Assembly: GCA_963920665.1 (NCBI GenBank) | Contig: OY987272.1 | Location: 7,073,001-7,137,000 of the forward strand | Direction: 5' to 3' | DNA length: 64,000 nt | DNA from: Straminergon stramineum | Taxonomy: Eukaryota; Streptophyta; Bryopsida; Hypnales; Calliergonaceae | Shown: positions 27,188-40,106 of the stretch, one piece after another | Layout: each line of letters begins with the position of its first letter | How positions within the stretch are numbered: the first letter of the stretch is position 1 | Notes under the pieces: generated by a model | What the model saw: only the letters and a program-made list of their open reading frames with translations | Told to the model about the DNA's origin: nothing | The model's database searches: none | Program-made: the position numbers and the translations under genes

Positions 27188-30100
27188 ATGGAGGATAAAA
27201 ATGATGATGAAGAACTCTTGGTTAATGCAATTAGAAAAGAAATTGAATTTAGTAGTTCAATCGAAGAATTTGGAAAACCATCAACACCAAAAGAGTCAAA
27301 ATCAATTCAACAGGTTCATTCTAAAATATCAATGTGGCACCTTCAAGATTTGTTTAGCAACACCTCTTTTTAATAACTATACAAAATGCAAATGTCTATA
27401 GTCTTACAAAGTGATTTATTTTATTAATATAGACATTGGATTGTAGAGTTTACAGTGAAATCTAGGCATCCTATTTTTCAATCATTGTTTTGGCCAAAAT
27501 AACTTACAATTAGATATGGATCATGTAATTTTGAGTTTTTCATTTTGTTAGCCTAAATGAATACAAAATCTCCATTTCAGATTTTTATTTGGAGTGCATA
27601 TGGCCATCACGTTTTTAAATGAAAAAATTATTATATTGAAATTTCATATGTAAACAAAAACTATTGCTAACTCATTGCCAAATTAAAGGAACTACATCCC
27701 TAATAGATTATTATATTTAATCATGTGCATTTGCAATAGATTGTTGTGCAAAATATATGTATCTAAGTATTGATTTAACATGTCATATATATAGATGGAT
27801 ATTGCACAATAAAGCATAAAGAGACTCCAAATGGTGGTGAAAGAAAAAGAAGATATCATTGTGACATTACAAAATGCTCTATCTGAAGCATATCAAGTTA
27901 CATTGCAAGAACAAGTTTATGATCAAGCACAATTAGAGGCTTTTTATGCCATCTTCCTTGCCAATGTTGAAAGTCGTGACAATACAAGTTCTAGTGCTAA
28001 TTTGCACCAAGCATTACAAGTAAGCACATGCTAAATTTTTCCAATTAATAAAATAAATTTGAAATTTGAATACTTATTTTATTTCTAATCAATTTGTAAA
28101 AACTAATATTTTTTTAATCACTAATTTGTAGAACCTAAATATTAAATATTTTATCTTAATACAATAATATAGATTGCTTATTATTTGCAATATGAGTTGA
28201 TTGTTACATATATAATTATCATTTGTAACTCATATTATTCATAGCTAAATTCTACTATATACATAATTTTTATATTCATTATCATGTTCTACAATGTCTT
28301 GGTGTCATTTTTGTTATTAGGATTTTGCAAACCAAGAAATAGAAGCAAAGTTATTGGGTGTTACATCTACAATAATAAAAGCTATTGCTAGATTAATGGC
28401 TAACTACTTGAAACAACTTATCTCATCACATGAACATGACATACAAACTCTTCAAAAAAACAAAGATTTTTATAAAAATCAGTTAATTATATAATTTCTT
28501 AAAATGTTTTTTTATAAAACATTATATACTTAGAGATATTACAATTTTATTGATAATGCCAAACTACCAAAATAAATATAGGTTTAGATAGTAAATTATT
28601 TTATTAGCATTTGTTCATTAGTTTATAAATACTCAAGGTGTGTTAAATGAAACTTAGTTGTACAATAAATATTGCTTCCTCAACTTTTAATTCTATCTTC
28701 AAAACAAAAATTCAAAGATGTTTTTTAGGAATTATTCTTAGTCAAATTCAATAAAGACTCACCAAAACATTTCAAAAATCTACCATTAAATGCCAAATCT
28801 AAAATTTTGGTTTATTTTAGAAAACATAATATTTACATGGTGGAGAAGAATTATATTTTATAATTTTTGATAAAAAAAAAAAAAGAAAAAGAAAGAAAAT
28901 TTGATATGAAAAACATCAACACATTCTTCTAATAGAATTTTTTATACTAAGATCACATTAGACAATGTGTGCTCATTTTGAGTTTTCACATTAAAAATAT
29001 TGATAGTAGTAATTTTTTCTTTTAAAAAAAAAATAACAATAAAACTTATTACATGAAAATGAAAATTATTTTGTACTTGAAAATGATATCAAAAGTAAGG
29101 TACCAATTAGAAAATGATCTGTTCATTAGTGAAGAATTAGATAAGATTAGAAACTTTATTCTTGCCTATGAAAAAACACATACAAATTTATATTAAGTGT
29201 ATTTAAGATATAACTTGAGATATGAATGTTATATTCTATCATTTTGATTTAATATGTCTTGATTTCATAGTACTTTGCATTCTTATATTAACAACTTTTT
29301 TAATTTCAATTTTTATATTATAACATTCTATGAGAGACACATGCTACTTTAAATGTCATATAGGCAATTATTTGCTTATATTTTAGTCATTTTTCTAGGT
29401 ACCAAGCACTTGAAACTCAATGTATAGAGGAAAGATTGCAACATCAATTACAAATCAATAATATAAATGAGGTATACAAATATTGCATTAAAGTTATTTG
29501 CCTTTACTAATGTAATATTTTTTACACATTTTTACTACTTTTCAGCAAAATATAAATCCAAGTAAATTAACCTCTCAAATTAATTATACTTCAAATAAAA
29601 AATATCTATGGCTTCCATGAATATTTAATATATATTTCATATTCAATAATTAGAATTTGATTAAAATCTTAGTGTTCAATTTTTGTATTTGTTAAGTACT
29701 TTTCAATTATGTTTGTAATCATATTCTTAAAACAACTTAAGCTAATTTCTTTTATTAATTTATGTAGAAATTTCAAAATCAAATTCTTAAAGATAATCTT
29801 CAACATCATAATGAAGTAACTATGTACCAAGATCAATTTAGTAGGTTGTCTTTTGCCTACGCCTAGCTGCACTGGGTATTCATTCTTTCATTACTAAATG
29901 TTTCTTTTGTGAAATATTTCTTGCAAATGGTGGTTGTTTGCATGATTTTGAGATGTTGAGCATATTAAGATTGAATTGAAGGGAAAAATCCCCTCAATGC
30001 ATAGATATTTGATATTTCTACTATAATGCTATGGTTTAAATTCCTTTTTGAACATTAATAAAGGTCAATCTAGAAGTCAAACTTTTATATACATGACTTT

Positions 30101-33100
30101 TAAGGTTTTCATATGCCTTCCCAATTGCATCCCCATCTACATAATTATATCTAGCATTTCATGCCTTGATATATTGAACAAAATATATATGAGAAGGCTA
30201 TTAGGAAGAAGGTCCATAATGAATATGCTTATATTAGATACTATAAAGAAGTTCCAAGCACATTGAGATTCCTTTTTTGGATGTTTTTCCATCTTGTTGG
30301 ATTGGCAAACCACAACTTTCTCTACTATGGTCTAAATAACAATTTTTTTATAACATATATTTTTCAACCTTTAAGAAGATAATTCAAGTTTTTCATTTTT
30401 TCCTTATTATGATCATCCAAAAGAATGAAATTGATGACCTGAAAGAGGTGCATACATTCAATATTTCTATTTTGTAAAAATGTCTAATTTCTAGTATTGC
30501 AATTAATAAAATACAAATATTTCTAAGGTCTATATGAGAAAATCATAGAATCTATTAGTGTATTAATTATACTTGTAAAATTTTAGAAAATAAATAAATA
30601 AATTTAGAAGGGTTTATTTTGTATTTATAATAAAATTTGAACAATTGAATAAATCTAAATTCTAAATCATTCAACAAAAAAATTGAATTGAACAAATGAA
30701 TATGGATGTGATCTAAAGCTTCAAGTTTAGAAGTTTGAAAATTTGATTGTAAAATGTATTCAAAAAATAATTTTTTTTCTTAGTTTGTATCCATATAGCG
30801 AGAGTAAAAAATCAAACTTTACAACAAACATCTAAACCTTCATATGTATGCATTAAAGGTAATTTTTTTTCAATGAAAAAATCAACAATGAAGGAAGACT
30901 CAAAGTCATAAACCATTGGCAACAATAATGTTCGAATCTAAATTATTTCACAATTCGATTTTCTTTTGAAATATAAACAAATCATTTTCTTCAATTATGG
31001 TCACTCATACATTTTAAGGTTACATGATGTCAAGTCAAATTACAATGAACAATCAATTTTTGAAAAGATCATTTTAGTAATTTTTAATTTTTTACAATGT
31101 ATATTATGAATTTGGTAAACAAAATTTTAGAATTCATCTTTCCATTATAAGATATGAAATGCAAACTCCAAATTAAACTTGAAAATATCAATGTAGCTAT
31201 TGTAAGGGTTTAACTTTCAAAGTTGGTATAGAATAAAGAAAGCCTCCATATCATATATTTAATGTTGTATTTTTATTTCTATATTGATGATGAGTAATGT
31301 TTGTTTTGAAAATAATATTAACTCCTAAAGGGTTTGGGTACTTTTGGGCAAAATTTGTTAAAATCTACCACTATTTAGGGCAATGGAAAAAAAATGAATT
31401 AATTTTTTTTTTAAAATTCAACCTTTGAAAAGTGTACTAAACTATTGTAGGAATGTAAGGAAAAAATTTCTTAAATTTTGACCTTACAGATTTGAGATTA
31501 TAGTATTTGAAGTTAGAAGAATTTTTTTGGACCCTACCTATCAAAGTCAACAAACTTTAACTCCTAGATTGAGAATTTTGCACTACACTTGCTTTATTTT
31601 CTTACAATTGCATCTTGCATTGTGTTAGTTGCATACTTGCAAAATTAAAAGATGATTTTTCATAATTTGACTAAACTGTCCAAAAAACTCGAGGCAACCT
31701 AACTTACAATGTAGGCACCCAATTGGGAAGAAAATTACATTCCCCAAAAGGGGGTACATGTTCACACTTGTGTCAAATTTTTACAAAAAAATCCATTCAA
31801 AATTGACATTATAGAAACTTGCATGAATATTCAATTGGATGTTCAACAATCACTTGGTCCTCTAGGGGTTAATTTGAGCAAATGCAAACATGAAGTTGAG
31901 TTTCATGTGACAACAATTATGTCAGTGAATCTAGCAAAATCTATCAAATGTGGTAGTAAAATCTTATTATCTTATAAACAATGATACCTTAAGCTTTTGT
32001 TGATATGATATAATATATGAATCATTGATTTCTCCATTTGGGGGAACTATGTAATAGAATTTCTAATTCTTCAAATACAATCCTAAATTGAATTGGTTTT
32101 GCTAATAACAAATGTTTTTTCAAAAGAGCTTGAAAATGGATGTTTACAATTTCAAGAAGATAGAGAACATAAGTATGTCATTTTAGGCATTTTAGGCATT
32201 TAGAAGTTAATTTATGTGATTTCAAAAAATCAATTCAAAATTGATCAAAATATTATGCACTATTTACTACATTTGTAATCTATTTCTAAATCAATTTTCT
32301 ATTTATTATTTACAATATATTATAGAGAATAAAAGCTCAAAATTAAAAGCATTGAAAGAAGAGATGAGATTGGTGGAGCTACGCTTAACTAATGAACAAC
32401 AAAATAATATCAAGAAAAAAGACGAATATGCAAAGATGCATACAAAAGTTAGCCATTTGCAAAACCAAGTTATTACTCTCTCAAATCAATTACGACAAGC
32501 TAAACAATCTTCTATGAATGCTCAACTTGTTGATCATGTTAATTGTCAAGTGGTAAGATGTTATTTATATGAAAAAAATTTCATTTTTGTATTCACTAGA
32601 AATACATATCATTCATTCATTCATTCATTAAATCTTTTTTCATATTACATGCATGTAGTAATACAAATGTTGCACTAAGTATATCAATCTAGTAAATGAC
32701 AATTTATAGCCTTTGAAATAATTCTAGGTTCAGTAGAATAGAACCATTAATTTACTCATTACTTTTATTTGTTTTTGGTCAAAAAAAATATGTTTTATAC
32801 TTTAATTCATAAAGTTTTTTTCATACCTACAACTGTCACTTTGCATTGCTATCTCTTTTGAAATACAAATTTGAAGTTGAAAGTTGAAAACACAACGAAA
32901 TCCAATGTATTCCATTAAACTAAATAGTATAAAACTATCTCAACCTCTAAATGATCTTGGACAAAATTTAGATGTGCTATAGAATTTGTCTTTTACTCCT
33001 TTTCTGAGGTTTTCATTGAAAGAAATTTTGTTATGCTTCATGCATAGAAATAATTTGAATACTAGTAGATGATGGTCTCTAGTGACTAGAGCTCAAGAAT

Positions 33101-36100
33101 ACAAAATTTATAGTAGTCATTTTAGAAGACATAGAGTCCATTTACCAAAAGATAAAGTGGCAACTAGTGTTTGGACTCCTTATTGCTATTGTTTATGTAA
33201 TGTTTAGCAATATTTAGAATGTAAAGCAATTCCTATTGTTCACCAACTATTCAATAATATTCTACATTATAATCCATTATGGACAATATCCTAGACAATT
33301 ACATTGTACAATGTTAATTAGTATTATAACTATTGTACATCCAATCCACTTAACATTGCACATTGTAAGTATTGCATATTCAATTAAGTACATTAATTCC
33401 TATGTCACTATAGCTCCTACTCTGACATACACTGTAGTTCACTATACAACATGGTCAAAATTGCATTACTATACATTAATGCCTATATTATAGCTCCTAC
33501 TCTGACATACACTGTAGTTCACTATACAACATGGTCAAAATTGCATTACTATACATTAATGCCTACATTATAGCTCCTACTCTGACATCTTGTTTGCATT
33601 CTTTTAAGGGAGTTTAATTTTGTAAAGATGACCAACATAGATTTTCATAATAAATTTTTTATGTACACTTACACATATGGAAGATGAGAAGACTCAAACT
33701 CTCCATTGCTATCATAATCCATCAAGGGACTCATTTTTGCTTGTGGAATTGGCTATAATTTATGTGTGTATTAATTAATGTTTAGTGATTTGGTCAAAAT
33801 GGTATATATAATTGTACATTCTAATGAATTAATGATTCATTTTCTTGCCAAAATTTTAACCTCATTGCAAGATAGGTGAAATGATATTAGCTAGGTAAAA
33901 AATTATCATACAATTTATTTATAATCGATGTTGAAAGGTGACAATCTTGACCCAACATTTGACTTTGGTCTTAAGACCAACTTCATGTCATTTGCGTAGT
34001 CAAATGTTTGGTCTTCCAAGACCAAGTATTTGTTAGTAGAATGAACGAATTTGAAAAATAATTTTCAATTTAAAAAAATTAATTCCGAAGGGCTTTATTT
34101 TGACAATTCATTAAAAAGTTGTGTTTTTGACATGGGATATTTTTATAATTCATTAAAATTTCATTGTACATTGATTATTTGATTAGAAATAAATGGTCAA
34201 AAATTTGATTAGAAAAAATCATTATTTTTCCTAAAAAACTTTAAGCCCTTCAATAATATTGTACATGTGTAACTTCCATTTCTTCAAACAAAAATGACAA
34301 TTTCAATGTACATTGTAACTATCATTCAAAGCCAATTTATTTTTCTATTTATAAAAAAACAACTTGAAATGAGTTTTTGGATGGCCAAAAATACTCCTTA
34401 AGGACAAGCAATGACCACAAAATGGTTGCATAGTTCAATAGGGGTTAATGCATCCTTGTTTGTTACTTGATTTACAAGATATTTCATATATACTTGTAGG
34501 CTAAGCAATATTAAAATCTCAATGGAAAAAAAATCAAACTACCAATCAAACTAAAGAACACAAAATTCAAATAATTAATCTCTTTACTATTGTTGATTAT
34601 CCTTATTATGTACTAAACTTGATGCATTGTAGATAAAGTTATTACAAGAAGAGACTACAAAAGGAAAAGAAATAACTTACAAACTTGTTGTTCAATTGGC
34701 ACAATATAGGCACAAAGAAAAAAGAATTGAAGAAATTTCTATAAATAATGATATACCACCACTATTAGAAAACAAAGATACTTTAGACTTTCATGACTCC
34801 AACATAGTACAAGAAAAAACAATACAAGCTACACCACACATCCATGCTTCCCAAGATCATGGTTTTAATGAAAAAGGTGAAGTTTTTTTTAGAAGTTTTT
34901 AAATTTCATCACACCATATGACATAAGCCATATGTACCTAAGTATTTACTTGCAATGGTTTCAACTTACATATTGAAATAATGAACAAAGTCTATAGAGA
35001 TGGTTATTACATATTGATAGAAAATTCATTGGTGATAATTATATATACTTTTAACTTCACCTCAAATAAAATGATAGATTTTTATTTATTTATTTATAGT
35101 TATTATAAATACATTCATAATCAATAACTATATACTAATATAATATATGTAATTCCAAATGGTAGTTATTAAAAAATTCGATACACTTTTATATTATTGG
35201 TTGTTTAGTAAAAAATTAAATGTATCAGTAGATGACATTGCAGGTATTGAACTTGAAATATCCAAAGAAACATTAGCTAAAAAAGTTCAAAATCTACAAA
35301 CAAAATTAAAGAATTGTAGAGACAATTTTAAACAAAGTGAAGAAAATCAAAGACTATGTGAAAAGATGATGCAAGACTATAAAATTGAAGTGCTTGAGAG
35401 TAGGAAAGTAATGTTTGAAAATAAAAAGAATTTACTTTTAGAGAGACGCAAACAAAGATCAAGTATTGATTGTTTGAAGATAAAAAAATTGCTAGAGAAT
35501 TTGCAAGAGGTTGAAAATGATAATAGTAAACTTCAAAAAGTTGTCATGGTTGGTCAAGAATCTACAATAAACAAATTGAAGAAAGAGGTACAATTGTTCA
35601 TCAAATATCACATTATAATCAATGCAAATTCATCCAATTAGTCTTAAATGAAGGTTATTTTTTGAAGATTTAATCATTATTTGGGATGAATAAGAAGTCA
35701 TTTGAACCAAACATCACCTCATAGCACTCTTTTCATCAACTAGAATATGAACTTTGGGGTAAAGAGTTTGTTCATTTAGTCCCCTATGTGAAAATTTAAA
35801 AAATCCAAAATTACAAAACTAATGTATAGAAAGTAGATATTGCATAATGTAACTACCATATGTAACATGGGAGAAAATTGATCTCTATAGACTCTTGCTT
35901 GAAATGTGTACTTTTTGAGCATAAGAGCTTAGAATCAATTTAAGGTACATCTATAATTGACAATCTCAAAATTCATAGTTTGTTCATGCCATGTGCAATA
36001 AATACACTCAACATGAATGTAGAACCTTCTTTCAATTGCCAATAGGACCTATTGAACATTATGATGGTTTTATAGTAGGAACTATAGTTAAATGCTAATT

Positions 36101-39100
36101 TGAATGCTATTAGACAATGTTACATTACTAACAAATGATTACAAGCATTAGGTGACAGAGCTCAAACGCTTTTGTATTGAAATGGGGAAAGAGGATGTGG
36201 AGTGTAACATCCATGAATATGATATACCTAACATGGAAAATGTAAGCATTCTAGATAAAGAAAATGAAATACTTCAACTAAAATTTGATCGTGACCAAGC
36301 TCTTTGGAAGCTCGGCCAATTAGAACGCCGTATGCACATTTTATTTGAAGTTGATGTTCGTGGAAAGTCAGAAGCCACATGTGAATACTTCATTCCACCA
36401 ACAACTGCTCCACATGCATTTGCTGGGAAAAAACTACTAATTCAAGAACCAAATGCAATTTCTCTAATCCACGCATTCATAAAAAAGGTTCTTCCATCTG
36501 GATCATTGCAACGTGAAAAAGAATTAGAATGTGTTGTTGAAGGATTGTTAAGACTAGTGGAGAAAAAAAGACTAGAAGTTGAACATTTACAACAAGCTTG
36601 TCATGATACTATTCTCTACATGGAATGTAGTAAACAACTCCAACAACAATTGAATGAACTTCGAGGAAAATTATGGAATAGTGATGAATGTTGTCAATCT
36701 AGTCCAACACATTTTGATACAGTTACAGGTTTATATCTCAACATATTTAGAAGACCATTTTTAAGAGTAAATGTCTAAATTACAATGCATTGTAAAATTT
36801 TATGTAAATAATTGTGTTTTTAAAATTGAAGGCAAGCTTATACAAATGCCTTGCAGATTTAAAAAAGGATGTTGAAAATTTAAGGCAAGCTAATACAAAT
36901 TTGTTGCATTCTCTTAAAGAAACGGAAGACTCTTACTTGGAGTCACAAGAAAAAGTAAATTCATTCTTTCAAAGGTTTTTTTGATTGCCTACTTCCAAGT
37001 TTTATTGCACATTCATTCTTTGAGGTTCCAATATTTACAACTTGAATGCCACTTGAACAAAAACAAAATCTTACTATACATATTATCATTTTGAAACTAA
37101 AAAAATAAAATTTTCCGTCTTAAATATTATGATTTTGAATCAATATAAACAAATTTTGTCTAAAAGCCCTTATAATAAAGACTTATTCCATTTCAAAGCC
37201 ATATTCGTCTTATAAATTTTGTAATCCTATTGAAACATAGAGTTTAAATGAGTTATATGAAAAAAATACCTCAAATTTCAATCAAATATTGCATTCAATA
37301 ACCATAAAAAGACCTAAATTTGAAAATTTATTTATCTCCTAAAGGTCCAAACAACGATTTTTTTAGCAACATAGCAATTTGGGGCAACTCACTATAGATG
37401 GGATTTTTATTTTTTTCTTTGAAATTTTCATAAAATATGAGCTTGAGGAGTAGCTTGAAGGCCCAACAATTTTCATAACTTTTGACTATATGGTCCAAAA
37501 AATGTTATATGGTATGTAATTTTCATTATTCACTAGGCAATCTAGGCAACTAAAAAAAAATCTTAAAAAATCACTTTTTTAAAAAACATAAATTTGAAAT
37601 TAGCTTCCTAGATTTATATATGCTTGGAAAGCTTTGAATCATTCCATTTTGATTAATGAGATGATAGTTATAAGGAGTTTTAGTTTGAAAGCAGTTATAG
37701 ATTCTTTACTCTAAATTAAACTTTGAAGTCTTTTATTTAACTCAATTTTCAATATGATTTGAAAAAATTAAAGTCATAGGATGTAGATTTTTATTTCAAC
37801 ATTACCACCATTGGGGTTGTCATTTTTCAATTCCATAAAGAAATTATTAACAATTTTGTATTTTGAATCATTTTCTACTTCTTTCTACTTACTATTTTTT
37901 TCCTACATATTATACAATTTCAAATGATCTGAATTTTTTCCAGCACCCAAACAACTTGCTTTGAAAAATGAATTCAAGTAAGCACCACCATTTTGGATAC
38001 TTTTTCATATAAATGAGACCTTTTAAAGTGCAGTTGCCTTTTTTTTCACAAGGTCAAAATAAGGATTTTTGTGAATTCAAAAGTTAATATCTTGCAATCT
38101 ACACGATGGAAATTTCTGATTTTTTTTTCCACATCTATTCAAAATTTCAAACCAGCGTACTACAAGATCCTACGGTGACATGAGACCAAAACTTATTTTT
38201 TTCTAAAATTTGGCACTTGTACTAGAAATGACACTTTTGGAGCTTTTTGGGTGAAAACATAGACAAAATCCTTCAGGGGTTAATCATTAGAGTCAAAAGC
38301 ATTAGGACTAGGAGGGGTGTCATCCCTAAGATTAATTGAATTTATATCTACCATTAAACTAACCTTAATCCCTGATTCAAATAATTTGTTCTCTTTGAAC
38401 ATTAATTTTGAGAGAAACACACTCAACCATCGCATTTCATCCATAGCTTTATTTGTTGAAGAAGATTTGAATGATGAGGGGCAAAATGGCACTAGCTTGT
38501 ATTACTTGAAACGTGTTTGAAACAAATTCAACTATCAATAATATCAATATGAGAATTATTTTATTGGAATTATCAACAATATTTGTATAGATTTCTATTA
38601 ATTTAAAACTTTGGAATTACAAGGACATTGAAAAGATAGATTTGCAATAATTATATATTGAATGGAGATTTTAGAAATAAGAATAAACAAAATACCCTAG
38701 AATATGCCAACCATTGTAAATTCAAAGGATTAGTTTCAAAATCTTTCTTGAAATTTGAATCATAATTTTGAATATACATATTAAATAACTATGTTTTTAT
38801 TTTATTTTAATTTTGTAGTTACGTGAAGCAACCAAAGATAAATTTTCTCCTCAGAAGCGGTGCTCTTTTAATGAAGCCAAACAACATGATTTATCTAATT
38901 CGGACATGCAAGCCCAAGAGATATCTAGACTTCAAAAAGAAATGGGAGAGAAATCACAAACTATTAGTGATTTGAAATCACAACTAGAAGCTTGAGATGA
39001 TGAACTAGATTTTCTACATGGACAACTTGCAATAAAAGAAGCTTTGGAAAGTCACAAAGATGAAGAAATAACCAATGAAGAGATGGCCAAAGAAAATACA

Positions 39101-39417
39101 AATATTGATGATCTTACTCTTGAAAACCTTCAAATGGCAAATTTTGAACTTTCTAAGGTAATATTTTGTAAAAGAATATTTTGTTAATATACTTATTTAT
39201 TATATAGTTTATAAATTTCAAATATTATACAACTAATCTATGATGTAAGTCTTTTTGACTTATTTGCACATATTTTTGGATAGATTCAAACATATAATTT
39301 TGTGTATAATATATAAAATAATGTATATTATAGGTATGTGCTCAATATGAAGAGCTTCTTGAAAGACAAACACAACAATTAGGGATTCCATTTCAATCCC
39401 TTAGAAACATTCTATAG
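27188..39417 (+). CDS. Large coiled-coil protein gene with one in-frame TGA
   Basis: Exons that join with GT-AG borders and matching phase are 27188-27313, 27822-28019, 28321-28481, 29399-29471, 29768-29840, 32326-32552, 34633-34876, 35244-35587, 36152-36721, 36832-36954, 38819-39157 and 39334-39417 (TAG). They give about 853 codons. The joins around 29840-32326 are least certain, because exon-like pieces at 30424-30447 and 32116-32161 could also belong. Nearly every exon is rich in Glu, Lys, Gln and Leu with heptad-like spacing, as in long coiled coils. The most compositionally complex exon is 36152-36721 (for example FIPPTTAPHAFAGKK). A TGA at 38993-38995 interrupts the exon that continues DDELDFLHGQL. 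CGA-to-TGA would explain it. If real, it removes the last 81 residues. I do not recognise the family. A cytoskeletal, centriolar or flagellar role is possible for such proteins but is not shown. Confidence 0.6.
31318..31872. mobile_element. TTAACCCC-family element, 555 bp copy, inside an intron
   Basis: The left end TTAACTCCTAAAGGGTTTGG and the right end GGTCCTCTAGGGGTTAA are inverted repeats. It lies within the predicted intron 29841-32325 of the coiled-coil gene. A very short relative, probably a deletion product, lies at 34390-34448 with similar ends. Confidence 0.7.
33411..33588. repeat. 80 bp tandem repeat, 2.2 copies
   Basis: Positions 33411-33490 and 33491-33570 are identical except for one base. 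A third copy is cut off after 18 bp at 33588. Sequence just before 33411 resembles the unit's end, suggesting an older, decayed copy. A (CATT)n run lies nearby at 32608-32629. Both are in introns of the coiled-coil gene. Confidence 0.9.
37332..38283. mobile_element. TTAACCCC-family element, 950 bp copy, reverse orientation
   Basis: It aligns along its length with the reverse complement of 4160-5094. The ends are TTATCTCCTAAAGGTCC and CCTTCAGGGGTTAA. It lies in the predicted intron 36955-38818 of the coiled-coil gene and accounts for half of that intron. Confidence 0.75.
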
Positions 39418-39934
39418 TTGCAAATTAAATACATTATTTTAAAAAAAGAATATTTTTTTTGTATTTATTTTTGAATTAATTAAATAAATAAAATTTTCGT
39501 TCAAATATTTCAAAAAAAATTATCTATATATTTGCTTTACTAGGTTGACTTAAGTGAAACTTATTTATTTAATATTGAGTAAGCACATATTTTTTTGAAT
39601 TAAAAAAATCACTTGATTTTAGTTATAAATATACAAATTGATATTCAAAATTTCCAATTGCTTAGAACTTTCAATAAAAAAAAAATTCTTATTGAATCTA
39701 CTTTCTAACCCACTTTTAATAGTTTGAATTTTGAAAAGAATTGAAAACTCAAAAATTTATTGCTCTTGTTGTCTTGTTATGATTACAATATATTTATATG
39801 CTACTTTGTCAAACTTTCTAATATAATAATCATATTGCACCACAATTGCCAAGTTAAGATTTGCACTTTGGGGAGAGTGGAAGATTTTTTTAGGTTGTTT
39901 GGTAATTGATATGATTAGAAAAAATGGATGAATG

Positions 39935-40106
39935 CACTAGTAGAAAATTGTGTTGTAGTGAATAAAAGCTAGGTGACATTTTTGTTCACTGTAACACAAT
40001 TTTTAGAAAACTTCGTTGCAATGAATGCAATTTTTAGAAATATGTGTTGCCGTGAAGAAAAATGTCACCTAGCTTTTATTCACTGCAATGTAGTTTTCTT
40101 CTAGGT
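39935..40106. mobile_element. CACTA-type foldback MITE, about 170 bp
   Basis: The left end begins CACTAGTAGAAAATTG. The right arm ends TTTTCTTCTAG and is an inverted copy of the left. The arms pair over about 50 bp (for example 'agctaggtgacattttt' on the left, with its complement at 40065-40081). CACTA-class transposons characteristically start with CACTA. No transposase is present. Confidence 0.75.

Noticed and set aside
30424..30447. A 24 bp exon NEIDDLKE in the coiled-coil gene
   Set aside because: It looks plausible but does not fit the phase of the preceding exon with either available donor, so it was left out of the model.
33411..33588. CRISPR-like array
   Set aside because: The units are directly adjacent with no variable spacers, and this is eukaryotic nuclear DNA.
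38993..38995. TGA read as selenocysteine
   Set aside because: Land plants lack the selenocysteine insertion system as far as is known, and no SECIS-like element was looked for successfully.
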